A stretch of DNA of 64,000 nucleotides from Vesta saturnalis (lineage: Eukaryota; Arthropoda; Insecta; Coleoptera; Lampyridae): NCBI GenBank assembly GCA_036346205.1, contig JARFJB010000935.1, positions 1,114,501 to 1,178,500 on the forward strand, given 5' to 3'. Made by a program: the position numbers and the translations under genes. The notes below the pieces were generated by a model that did not search any database, was not told the DNA's origin, and saw only the letters and a list, made by a program, of their open reading frames with translations. The number at the start of each line of letters is the position of its first letter. The first letter of the stretch is position 1. Shown here one piece after another: positions 33,486 through 44,304 of this stretch.

Positions 33486-35859
33486 TTAACCTTCCAGCGG
33501 GCGCGCGTACGTAAGATATACACTGAATACAAATCTAGTTAAATAATTTTTAACGCGAGTGCGCTGCGATAGGCAACTCTTAGCTATTCTTGCCTATCCG
33601 CTGGACCAACATCTCAGTACCCAATCAAGCTTCGAGGTGAGAACAAGGTGCAAAATATTCCCGATTTGTATTTCACAGATACACGCGACCCTTCCTGTAA
33701 GTTTTTGCTATATCTGTTTTTTTCGTTTTTGTTATATGTTTGTTATTTTGGTTCTAAAACATTATAATTTAATGGTCTTTTTATTTCTAATTACTTTCTG
33801 TGTTGTCACATAAGCCCAGTATGTCTTACATACGCGCGACCGTTTGTGTTATTTAGCTTGTTCTTCTTCCAGATATAATGGATAAAAAACAATCGTTTAA
33901 CCTGGACGACCCCACTGATGTAGAGGCGGTAACAAATTTACTTTTTGCTGATGATGATGATGGTGGAGACATTTTTGACGAAAGTGATACAGATGAAGAG
34001 GAGCATGTTTCAGAACGAGAGGATGATTCAGAATCCGAGATGAGTTGTGAAAGTAGCGGAGGAGATGAGGACAACAGCCCATCTTAGAAAAAACAAAAAA
34101 ATTATTTACACGTGGATGTGGAATAAAAATCCAAAAAAGAGAAGTAAACGATCGCCTCCTAATATCTTAGTCGGTCTACCTGGGGTCATTGGGCCAGCTA
34201 AAAATCTAACTGATATTGTCGATATATGGAAGTGTTTCATGACGGACTCTATGATTGAAGATATTGTCAGTTATACAAATATGTTTATTTCTTCTGTGCG
34301 GCCTAATTACTCCCGTTCAAGAGATGCCAGGTACACAGACAAAACAGAAATAACAGCTGTTTTTGTTTTACTTTATCTAGCTGGCATTTACCATGGAAAC
34401 AGAGCTAATCTTGAAGAATTATGGAGAATGGATGATTTTAAAACGGCAATGAGCTTAAAAAGATTTTTATTTTGAATGAGAGCATTACGTTTCGATGACA
34501 TACGTTCAAGAGAAGAACGAAAAAAAGTGACCGTTTGGCTCCAATAAGAGACCTTCTTGAGACGTTTGTCAACAACTGCCAGAAATGCCACTCTCTTGGA
34601 CAAAACTTCACAATTGACGAAAAACTTGAAGCGTTTCGTGGAAGATGCTCCTTTATTCAATATATACCAAAAAAACCCAACAAATACGGCATTAAAATTT
34701 ACGCCATGGTTGATGCTCGTATTTTTTATACATATAACATGGAAATTTATGCAAGAGCCCAACCTGAAGGAGCATTTTCCATAAGTAATAAGCCAAGAGA
34801 CGTTGTGAAAAGAGTAGCATCACCTATTTTCAATACGGGAGGAACTTTAACTACCGACAACTGGTTTTCGGATTTCGAATTAATAAAAGATTTAGATAAA
34901 CAAAAATTGGCATTTGTTGGAACAATGAAAAAAAATAAACCTCAAGTTTCCAATGAATTCAAGGTCACAAAGAAGCGTGAACCCAATACAAGTGTTTTTG
35001 GTTTTAGAGACGACATGACCCTGGTCTCGTATGTACCAAAAATATATAAAAATATTATATTAGCTTCCAGCCTCCATGACGATGCAGCAATGGATCCAGT
35101 TACAGGAGACCGAATGAAACCTGAGATTATTACCTTTTACAACAAAATCAAAGGAGGTGTGGACACAGTGGGCAAACTCTGTGCTTCGTATAATGTTGCC
35201 CGAAACACCAGACGTTGGCCCTTGGTAGTTTTTTTTCCATATTAAATGTAGCTGCCATCAATAGCTACATAATCTATTGCTCAAATAACCAAGTAAAAGT
35301 GCTTAGAAGGAAGTACCTGCGACAACTGGTAGCTGATCTTGTAAAATAAAACATCGAGCGAAGATCACAAGCTCCTCTGCAAAGCGAGCTTAAAGAAAAG
35401 GTTTTAAAAAGAAAAGCAGAATTATCTGTTGAAACATTAGATGAAGCAACATCAAATAAAAAAAAATTGTAAGCCTTGTCAAAGTGGCACAAGAACAAGA
35501 ATAACGCGGTTTAGCTGCGAAATTTGCCGAAAATTTATATGTGTGGAGCACTCTAAGCAAATTTGTTCTGATTGCAATTCTGCAATTCACTGATTACTCT
35601 CTTTTTATTGTTAAAAAACAACTGCTTGTTAATGAGGATGTATGTTTTTTAAATTAAAATTTTATGTTCTTTCATCTCACATCTGTTCCTAAAAAATAAA
35701 AAAAAATACTTGTACAGTTCTTGTTTATTTACCCTTTACTAACTGTTACACAATTTTATAATTTTAATCTTCAAAAACTTTAAGTTTAGCAATAGGGTAT
35801 CTGAGAAATACGCGGGACCTTTGAAGTTGGTATGGAGGCCGCGCCCGCCGGAAGGTTAA
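33486..35859 (+). mobile_element. piggyBac element PB4, structurally complete
   Basis: TTAA at 33486-33489 and 35856-35859. TIRs are CCTTCCAGCGGGCGCG at the left and, in reverse complement, CCTTCCGGCGGGCGCG at the right (15 of 16 identical). The 2.37 kb length and one plus-strand transposase gene fit an autonomous-type piggyBac element. Its ends are better conserved than those of the other piggyBac copies here. Confidence 0.92.
33878..35593 (+). pseudogene. piggyBac transposase PB4, frameshifted but with all catalytic sites
   Basis: ATG 33878 follows an acceptor-like ttcttcttccag. Domains in order: acidic N-terminus (FADDDDGGDIFDESDTDEEE), then after a frame change near 34060 NILVGLPGVIGPAKN and MIEDIVSYTN. 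The catalytic Asp sites are FTIDEKLEAFRGR (about 34610), TLTTDNWFSDFEL (about 34850) and GGVDTVGKLCASYNVARNT (about 35155). A C-terminal zinc ring follows in another frame, CKPC, CEIC, CVEH, CSDC, ending at TGA 35591-35593. Breaks: frameshift near 34070, TGA near 34473, frameshift near 34525, stop near 35243. The protein would cut and join at TTAA sites. This copy is inactive as read. Confidence 0.93.
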
Positions 35860-36411
35860 AAATAAAAAAAAAAATACTTCTAGACTTTCGATAGTTATTT
35901 TTTCTTTAACAACATTCACAAACAGTTAAATAATAATATTCAGTAATAAAACAATCTTAGTATGTAGGCTATTTTGTAAATTACAATTTACAATAAAACC
36001 TACTTATGTTAGAACGTACAGATGTTTATTCTGTATAGTGTGAGGTGAAATAGTATTAGAATTTCGTTATTAAACGTTACTCTAACGAAAATGTGTTCAT
36101 GGACTAGTTTTGAACGTAATTTAAATTAAAGCTTGCTTGGAAAATTGATCACTACTGAGTAACTGTTCGTGTTAGATGTTTGACCTCATAAATTTAGTTG
36201 AATTAATGTGAATCGTGTATGCATTAAAGTAATCTGTTAGTAATTACCATCAATGGTATAAAGGACCCGTGTTTGTATAGAAAAAAAATGTGGCAATTGT
36301 ATAGATCCCTAATAGACCGTCCATCCGAAATAAGCTTGTTTCAGAGAGATCTTCAAGCGAAATTTAAACTCTGAAGATATCCTACACTGAAAAAAAAAAT
36401 AAGAATACGCA
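35860..36411. other. Unassigned spacer
   Basis: AT-rich. No gene, TIR or shared repeat was recognised. Confidence 0.5.
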
Positions 36412-36737
36412 TCGAGAGAGAGGGTGGGTTGATAGAGCCCTCCAAGCTACAATTATAGATACATTAAGTATGTATGCATGGTTGGATTAAGGATAGGTGC
36501 GTTCAGGACAGGATCGGAATGACTGGAGTTAGGGCTCTGGGAGGGAAAGGAGGAAGATGATACCACATAATTCGTCTGAATAGCCGCAACAAGGTGTGCG
36601 TATACGCAGTGACTAAGCCGCTATATTCGTATAAAGAAAGCTCCCTGAAAAAAACCCCTTATAAGGTAGACGCTAACGGGAATCGAACCCATTACCTCCA
36701 GAAGGATACTGTGCTACCACAACGCTACTAGCTCGCT
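36412..36737 (-). repeat. tRNA-derived SINE, copy 2
   Basis: The reverse complement from 36737 begins GCGAGCTAGTAGCGTTGTGG, with an A-box-like segment, and has a perfect B box GGGTTCGATTCCC about 50 bases in. The body is shared with 8095-8387 (ctgaatagccgca, tgcgtatacgcagtgac and similar). A head of about 70 bp plus a body of about 250 bp is the usual SINE layout. The better B box suggests this copy is younger or closer to the source than copy 1. Confidence 0.8.
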
Positions 36738-37069
36738 ACTATACTCAGAGATCTGGAGCCATCCGCTTGGGAACCGTAATGGACTGCAGTATTCACCCAA
36801 AGACAAGATGGACTTCTGAGCGGAATGCATGCAACCCAGAAGTTGAAAGAAAGTGTATTGCAAACAAATGCAAATAAATTGAGCATTAAAATAATTTCCA
36901 AGCGAGACTTAATTTGTGTACTGGTAGACTAACACAGCAGCACAACCTAAAATGGTCGGTAAAATCCAACAAAAGAGTAGGATATTTTAAATCCCTTTTT
37001 ATTCAGATATTTAATATAAACTTACAAATTAAACAGAACTTATATTAAAACACAATTTAACTGAAACAA

Positions 37070-37560
37070 ATATCAGGTGTGGAACAACATACAACCCTCC
37101 AGCTTACAAAGTGGAAATTGAGAGAAGTAAAACAATTTATACTTATATTTAAACGTTTAAAACTTCATGTCAGATAGAGACTAGTAAACATCTAAATGCG
37201 GATTTAACAAAAATTCCAAAACAGAAAAAGCATTTTCAATCATATTTATTTAATTTTTACATTTATTTCCGTTTTCGTTACACACCTTTAATAAAGAAAA
37301 GTTATGTAAAATTAAATTTTCTTTAAGAAATATGTCTACAGCTTTTCTTATAAAATTAGTCATTATCCAGATATTGGAAAAATTTGAACTAACACAAATT
37401 CTACATTAGGAAGATTTTGCGCTGAATTACGAGTCGTATCAAAAAATTGCAAAGAACGTAATTAACCGATATGCTTAAGGTTGTATTTTTATATTTTTGA
37501 AATATACACCTCTCTCAGAAATATTTGATACAAATCAGAAACAGCTCCTAATACCCCCTC
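37070..37560 (+). repeat. Dispersed repeat A, copy 2
   Basis: Follows copy 1 (10812-11567) block by block, but lacks its internal duplication. It ends in tcctaataccccctcccccc, the same C-rich terminus as copies 1 and 3. Confidence 0.75.
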
Positions 37561-37691
37561 CCCCCCTTAACCACCACTGAATCTCTCCAAAAATTCCAAA
37601 ATTTAATCAGCTTCAGGATAAATGGAAACAAGATTAAAAACAAAACTTTAAGTACGTTTGTGTTCTCGTTCTAGAGCTATCGTGGATATTA

Positions 37692-37857
37692 ACACACACA
37701 TACAAGCGCGCGCGCGCCCACACACTCACACACACACACACACGCACACACGTTCACACGCACACACGCACACACGCACATACGCACACACGCACACACG
37801 CACACACGCACACACGCACACACGAACACACGCGCACACGCACACACGCACACACGC
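37692..37857 (+). repeat. (CA)n / (CACACG)n microsatellite
   Basis: A CA run followed by at least eight near-perfect copies of a 10-mer (cgcacacacg type). The 70-codon open frame across it is an artefact of the repeat. Confidence 0.97.
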
Positions 37858-37859
37858 TT

Positions 37860-38450
37860 TGTATTTATAAAAATATTAGCCTAAAATCATGAGGCATTAT
37901 TTCAGTTTATCAGAGAGCGCAGTTAAATTCTCGTCAACCTGCCGTGTCAAAAAGGGGGACAAGGGCATGTTTTACAATGTAATATTGTTTACTGAATGCA
38001 AGCATGCGACATTATATTTATATCTAAATGTATACTTATAATATAACAAAAACATTTCAATACTTGTATTTTATACAAAATTTTTAAAGGTAATTTAATA
38101 AATTTTAGCCTATAAAAAAGATATTTTAAAATCTATTTTGATTTATAGAAAATCTAATTAGATAATATAAAACAAAAATAATTTGTTTCATTATTCGGTA
38201 CTAAAAATTTTTCTAGTTTACAGCACTTTAGTAATAATCAGAAAAATATTAATGTAAAAATGGTAAATTAAATTGTCCTCAATGTAATATTGTTCTTTTC
38301 AACGCAAGTATCCATCTTATATTTATGTTTGTATTTATACTTCTAACAAAAAATTTAATGTTTATATCTAAAATACAGGTATTTTTAGAGGTACTTTAAT
38401 TTAATTCAGTCTTGTGAAAGTGCGGTGCAAGATATTTTTGTGACTATTCA
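37860..38450. other. Unassigned AT-rich spacer
   Basis: Contains a diffuse internal similarity (atgtaatattgtt at about 37977 and 38282, each followed by a stretch beginning aagcatgcga or aagtatccat), suggesting an old tandem duplication of about 300 bp. No gene. Confidence 0.35.
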
Positions 38451-38451
38451 A

Positions 38452-39215
38452 CCCATGCAGACTCCGACTATCATGGAAGCTACTATAAAACCTGCAATTA
38501 AAACTAATTAATTAATTCATGACTTGTAAATTGACCGTCAATTTTGTCTTTTGTCTTTTAAATACCATTCGTGGCCGACGAATAGCATACATTTTTGTAA
38601 AAGTGCTTAATCGTGTTTATTGCTTCAAAATTTGACTCGTGCTCACGCACTCGACCAATTTATATCGAATCAATAAACACTATACACTTTGGCGAAAATT
38701 TTCAGCATTTCATCGGCCATTTGAGGTATTGTATATGACTATTCAACTCACCCTCTCCATGTCAACTATCAACCAACTACAATTTAGTATTCTTTGTATT
38801 TGGACCTATCAGAGCACAATATTCCGCTAACGGAATATTCTCGGCAATTTTTTTCTCTTCCTGTGCAATTTATTTGCCTTCCGGTAAAATGTCAAATTGA
38901 CATATACTTTGACGTTCATTTTTTTCGTCAAAGCAATGCAGACTCCGACTGCCATCGAAACCACTACATAACCTGCAACTTGTTCTAAATTAGAACTAGT
39001 TAATTAATTCATGACTTATCAATTGCCCGTCAATTTTGTTCGGCTTTTAAGTACCACTCGTGGCCGACGAATTGCATAAATTTTTGTTAAAGTGCGTAAT
39101 CGTGTTTATTGCTTCAAAATTATTTATACCGAAGCAATAAACACTCATACACTTTGGCAAAAATTTTCTGCAATTGATGGGTCACTTCAGTTATTGTATA
39201 TGATTACTTGTTTCT
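38452..39215 (+). repeat. Tandem duplication, units about 480 bp apart
   Basis: The segment 38452-38745 recurs at 38936-39215 in the same direction (cagactccgact, cgtggccgacgaat, aatcgtgtttattgcttcaa, aataaacact, acactttggc, attgtatatga). Each unit holds its own stem-loop: gtgtttattgcttc pairs with gaagcaataaacac in the second unit, and less perfectly in the first. No family was identified. Confidence 0.85.
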
Positions 39216-39320
39216 CATTATACATCTTTTGTAAAGCAGGTAAATATTAAAACTATTATTCAAAATCATTATAATTAATTATATTTTTACAATTAATATA
39301 AATAATTTAATTTTTAAGTC

Positions 39321-40020
39321 ATGAAACGAACATATAAGTCTGGTTCAGCCAAAAGAAGAGAGAGGGAGGGAGAACACGGATTGCTTTTAAGCAGCGAAAT
39401 TCGATAGAAGGGTTTTTACGAGAAGAAGAAACCATTAGTGAGCAAGAGAAGCAAATAATACACAAAGATTCCGAATCTAAATTAGAAACGTCACCAGAAG
39501 GGGCATCTCCAGAAGAAGCATCCCCAAAAGAAAAAAGTAATGGGCATTTCAGAAAGGTACAGTCAGAAGTTGATAAATGTAAAAATATTTCCAAACGACA
39601 TGGCATTATGGCCTGTATAACTGAGGAAATGGTAAATTATTTCTTAATTAATCAATCGTACAATATTGGAGATATAACGTCACTAAAAATTGAATACAAA
39701 GATAAAGAACACAGCAGGAATATTTCAAAAGATTATTTTTATTGTTTGAAAGTAAATGCGACCAAGGAGTGCCGTGAATGGCTAATGTTACGTTTGCACT
39801 TATTTAATTATTTTAAGCCATCAAACTTTGTTTCTCGTTACAATGATCCTTAAAATCGCATGAAAGTTCCTCAGGTCATATCTGTTCGATGTTAAAATTT
39901 TAAAAAAAGATTATCAGTACCTGGTAGAACTAATTTAAAATTAGATCAACAAATAGATACAAAACAAAAGCACTGGCGACAAATTGTAAAACGAATTACG
40001 GGAACGGTAAAGTTATTAAC
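39321..40020 (+). pseudogene. hAT-type (ZMYM1-like) transposase, N-terminal part
   Basis: ATG 39321 reads MKRTYKSGSAKRRERE, the usual basic start of the ZMYM-like hAT group. A frameshift near 39360 leads to a long open frame to 39853 (acidic linker EASPKEKS; MACITEEMVNYFLINQSYNI; ISKDYFYCLKVNATKECREW). After another shift come KSHESSSGHICSMLKF and LDQQIDTKQKHWRQIVKRI, both typical of the TTF-type zinc-finger region of hAT transposases. The DDE core is absent, and at about 40020 the frame passes into Tc1 sequence. Confidence 0.7.
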
Positions 40021-40834
40021 AAGTTTAGGTTTAGCATTACTTGAAGATGGTCGCAGTATACGGTGTATTGCAAATCGTTTGAATATTGGCAAAAGTACCG
40101 TTCATAACGCTGTTACAAAGTATCTTCAGACTGGAGAATACACTAAAAGACCAGAATTAGGCAGAAAACAGTCCAGAGATCAGCGTGATGACCGTTTTTA
40201 AGAATATCCGTACTACGGAACCGCTCTTTAACGTCAAACGTTCTCGCTAGTCGTTTGTTAGAAGCTCAAGGAACACAAATCTCTGCACGAACTGTAAGAA
40301 GAGCCCTGCATCAAAGTGGTTTACGTTCTCATAAGCCAACAGCATGCCTAAAATTGACAGAAGCTCATCGAGTTAAAAGGATGAGATTTCCGTATGAACA
40401 CAGAAACTGGACCGTTCAACAATGGAGGTCCGTAATGTTTTCTGACGAGTCCCGTTCTTGCCTACGATCTCCAGATAAGAGTAGACGGGTACATGTAACA
40501 GTGTCTGGAGCAACATGTTATTCCCTATGCCCCTTTTGTTGGGAAAACTTCTTATTTACGCAAAATAATACACGTTCATATACTGAACAAATTGTTAAGG
40601 ATTACATGAATATTGACGGAATCCCTGTTTTGTGGTGGTCTGCTTGTAGTCCTGATATTAATCCATTAGAACATGTATGGAAAAACCATTGCCAGAAACG
40701 ATCCAAGAGCAGCGAGTAGCGTTGAATGAATAATGGGAACAGTACCACAAGAAGAGATTCAGTACCTTATTGAAAACATGCCTAGGCGTATTGAAACACT
40801 TCACAGGTGTAGGGGCGGCTATACCCGATACTAA
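40021..40834 (+). pseudogene. Tc1-like transposase, damaged
   Basis: Starts LEDGRSIRCIANRLNIGKST (helix-turn-helix), continues ISARTVRRALHQSGL, and then has the first catalytic Asp in VMFSDESR. The second site reads FTQNNTRSY, where TQDNARPH is expected, so the Asp is replaced by Asn. The third site is present as PDINPLEHVW (Glu). The C-terminus QEEIQYLIENMPRRIETL reaches TAA at 40832-40834. A deletion lies between LCPFCW and ENFLFTQ, and frameshifts near 40200 and 40715. Inactive. Confidence 0.88.
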
Positions 40835-40839
40835 AATTG

Positions 40840-41876
40840 GGTTGAAACTTAAAAGAGCAGTCAACTGTGTGTAATTAAATTTGGTTATTTATTTGTTTAA
40901 TTTTTCGAAAAATGTTACTTTATTTTCTGTTACTTCCGTTACTTATTATTTTTCCCATTGTTACTTTTTTATTGATGTAAATAATAGCTTTTTATTAATA
41001 ATGTTTACTTCCTCCCCGTTTAAATCACTTAGCACCTACAAAATTTAGAACAAATACTGTATTAACGTTGTATTAACTTACCTAATTGTATTGACTTGCT
41101 TCTTAAATCAAAATGACCTGTTACATAGTAAATTCGACATTTTCACATAGATGGGATGGTGATTCTCTATTTTTCATTATTATTATATCTTAATTAACTA
41201 AAAAAAAATTATTATAAAGGTGACTCCTTATATCTTAATATCGAAATTTTTATTTTAACCGCCTCCCTTCCGCAAAGATCAAAAAACCTACCAGAGATTT
41301 GAAATCAGCAAAAAATTTCCTATAAGCTAACACCACTTCCAGTTTTCTAAACCCTGTAACATCGTGTAACGAACAGACATCCAGACGAATTAATTAACCA
41401 ACTTTTTGAAGTTGTTCGATAAGATATCTTGATTGGGTAAAGTTGTCATACTTTTATTCGACTTATGAAATACCTATAGCTGGTTCTTTTGGCAACGTGA
41501 AAATCAGACCAATTTTTGACAAATTTGTCAGAAATTTATTAAATTTTGACAAAATTGTCACTAATGATCTGATGTTCTAAATGTGAACCGATTGGTACAT
41601 CAATTTGTTTAAACGGCGAATAACATATTTAATTGCAATTTATTTTATTTGTCGAAACTCATGATAATTTATCGACAACATTCTTGCTTAAAATTTATTT
41701 AAATAAATAATGAATTAAAAGAACTTTCGCAGTATGTTAATACTTTGTTTAAATCTTGACAAACGAAATGTGAATCATGTACAAATACCCAAGAATTTCT
41801 TAGGTCTTGAAGCAAAGCAAAAAATTATATAACAGGAAAGCATTCTCACAATGTATAGGTTGCAGAAGATTATAGC
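40840..41876. other. Unassigned spacer with short palindromes
   Basis: Contains the perfect 14-bp palindrome TGACAAATTTGTCA (41517-41530) and a near copy, TGACAAAATTGTCA (41547-41560). No gene. Confidence 0.5.
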
Positions 41877-42061
41877 TTTTAACAAACTAATAACGGAATC
41901 GATCAAATATTTATAAACTATTTAAAAAATGTATATGGGCCTGCTGAAGGTAAAGTTTTTCACGAAAATGAATTATTTGTTGATACTAATGAGATCGACA
42001 TTCTCAAAACCTTGGCAAATGGACAGATAGGCATGTATACCATCCGTATGACGAATGGAGG
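41877..42061 (+). pseudogene. Exon-like coding fragment of unknown gene
   Basis: After a possible acceptor (gtataggttgcag) one frame reads coherently: NGIDQIFINYLKN, YGPAEGKVFHENELFVDTN, EIDILKTLANGQIGMY, and ends at a donor-like GGAG|GTAAGC (42060). Composition and the donor suggest a true exon. It may belong with the SWIM-finger fragment at 43742-44304 on the same strand. I do not recognise the family. Confidence 0.45.
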
Positions 42062-43100
42062 TAAGCTTTTCTTTCATTATATTATTAATATTATTATACA
42101 AGGTAGATATAGAATAAGTTACCAACAAACTTCTTGAACACAAAAGTTATTTGAAAATTGATTACTTTTCATAAAAATTGTTGAGAATTGTTTTGGTTTT
42201 TTAATTACTTTATCCATGTAACGTGTAGAGAATAATAATTTTTCTATCATTAGTAATTAGGGTGAAATGCCCAATTATTGGCGCTTTAAGACTATTAACT
42301 ACACATTTTCTTAAAATAATTATTACACATATAATATTCGGTATGACAATAGCTTACTGGGATCACTTATTTTATTGTTAATCGATATTTCAATGTAAAA
42401 TTTGTCTAAAATGTTTGGAAATATAAAAAAAATTAAAAGCACTTAATTACAGGCAAATTCTACTTGTTGGCATGGATAACGCTAATTAATGGCACCGTTC
42501 AAAAATTACATACGAATAAAAGATTAACAAATCACTTTCGTTTATTATTGCATACAGTGCATACAAAATTTTTAGAAATTATGTTTTTATTTCTTAAACA
42601 AATGGTATGATAATGACGGTTTCATAACTGGCATTTTATAGCAACATTGGTCTGGCTTATATTGTTTGTGTAAATGAAACACAAACCCTTTTCTACTATT
42701 ATATTATGTTTCAGTATACCTTAGTCTTCTTTAAACACCGCCGCTAGGAATTCTTCATCAGTATCTTCTAAAAATAATTTTCTTACATGGGCGCAGCTAT
42801 TCGTGATTATCATTATTTTTTTATAAATACTGATTTAAAGACTATTACAACAGGCTTATAGATGATGATCATAGATGAAATGTGTATGGTTAGGAATGCC
42901 ATAGCAGTGTATTAAGATTATACAAAACCTACAAAGAAATGTAGTAAAAAATTTAATTCATTTCAATAAGAAACCATGAAGATGATGATTTTTCACTGAC
43001 GAAACGTAGTAGAATAGTCAAGAATTTTATATCATTGTATTAAGCTATAAGAACCTTACAAAAAATTGTAGTAAAAAATCCAGGTCCGTATTTAAAAAAA
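42062..43100. other. Unassigned AT-rich spacer
   Basis: No gene recognised. Confidence 0.5.
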
Positions 43101-43106
43101 TATTGT

Positions 43107-43426
43107 TGAGGGTGGCCCTGAAAAGACAAAACGTGGTATTGAAATTTTTGGTATGGCAAGTTGTAGTAAATTTTATTTAAAAAAAAAAGTTTAGATTAAT
43201 TTTTTTGATATCTGTTATAATAACAACGCTAGTCTTACAAAACGAAAATGAGCATTTTGGGATTTTGTCGAATATCTCCGGAACTAGTCGGAAAAAACCA
43301 AACTTCTTTATACTCATGTACTACCCAACAAATTACGAAACTTATTTCTCATTTAACCGATACTCTATCTATTACGGTTTTCGATATCTCTGTATACGCA
43401 AATTAAATTCGGTTCACCCTGTATAC
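43107..43426. mobile_element. Possible mariner-type MITE
   Basis: The left end reads gagggtggccctgaaaag and the right end ttcggttcaccctgtata, so the ends are loosely inverted around about 300 bp of non-coding sequence. The right end is the familiar ACCCTGTA terminus seen elsewhere in the window (27402, 53850). TIR similarity is weak. Confidence 0.35.
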
Positions 43427-43741
43427 TTCACTTTCACCAACAGTATTATCTATAGAATCGTTTAATACTACAGACATGTTTAAAGAAGTTTTACTACTAG
43501 CTTTTTGAAGAAATATAAAAAAATAATGAATAAAATGAAGGAATATGAAAACTTGGTAATTTTAATTTCGGTTTATGCAGAACCATTATGTATATGCTAG
43601 AATGGAAAGAAGTCATCAATATAGTTAGATTTTTAATAGGAGCCTTTGGGATTTAAATAAATGAAATTAAAAACTTATTCTTTCACGTAGTTTTGGAGGA
43701 AAAGGGAGTCCTATTGTTTTTATGACAGATGATTCCAGCCA

Positions 43742-44304
43742 ATGTTATTATTCCGTCAAATTTTATACGAAAACGATATTCAAAGTTATCAAGAATGCAA
43801 AGCATATAACCAATTAGCACTATTGGAGTTTATAATAATTATTTTAGGAAAACATCACTTGAAGCGCATTCAAAAATTTTCTAGCCTTCGTGTAACTAAA
43901 CCTGAACTGGAATTTAGAAAAATTTGTATTAAAACAAAAGATCTAAATGTTAAAAAGATCTCTGAAGGTTTATTTCAAGTAGGCAGTTCCAAAGATCCAA
44001 ACACTTTGTGTAATGCAATTACAAAGACTTGTTTATGTGAATGTCCAGCAGGTACTGGTGGCGATTTTTGTAAACACCTTTGTGCAATATACAGTTTGAA
44101 AAAGGACTAAGCACTGCACCTCGTTCATCATTTGAAGATAGAATAATGTTGGCTAGAATTTCAATGGGAAACAACATCGATGAACATTTTATTATGGATA
44201 TGTCTAATAAAGAGAAAATGGAGAACAAAGTTGAAGATAGTTTTCACGAATCCATGATTGCCACAAATTCAGAAATTGTTGAAGTAAAACCTGGAACATT
44301 ATAA
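43742..44304 (+). pseudogene. SWIM zinc-finger protein fragment
   Basis: The open frame 43742-44110 ends in LFQVGSSKDPNTLC then CLCECPAGTGGDFCKHLCAI. CxC with eight residues and then CxH is the SWIM finger. SWIM fingers occur in MULE-type transposases and in other transposon-linked proteins and bind DNA or protein. A second frame, 44080-44304, continues with an acidic tail. The block recurs in worse condition at about 50350-50720. The catalytic part is not visible, so assignment to a MULE is a guess. Confidence 0.6.

Noticed and set aside
37692..37857. CRISPR-like array (regular 10-mer repeats)
   Set aside because: The repeats are contiguous without spacers and the setting is eukaryotic, so it is a microsatellite.
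37658..37870. Open frame of 70 codons (HTHTHT repeats)
   Set aside because: Product of the CA/CACACG microsatellite.
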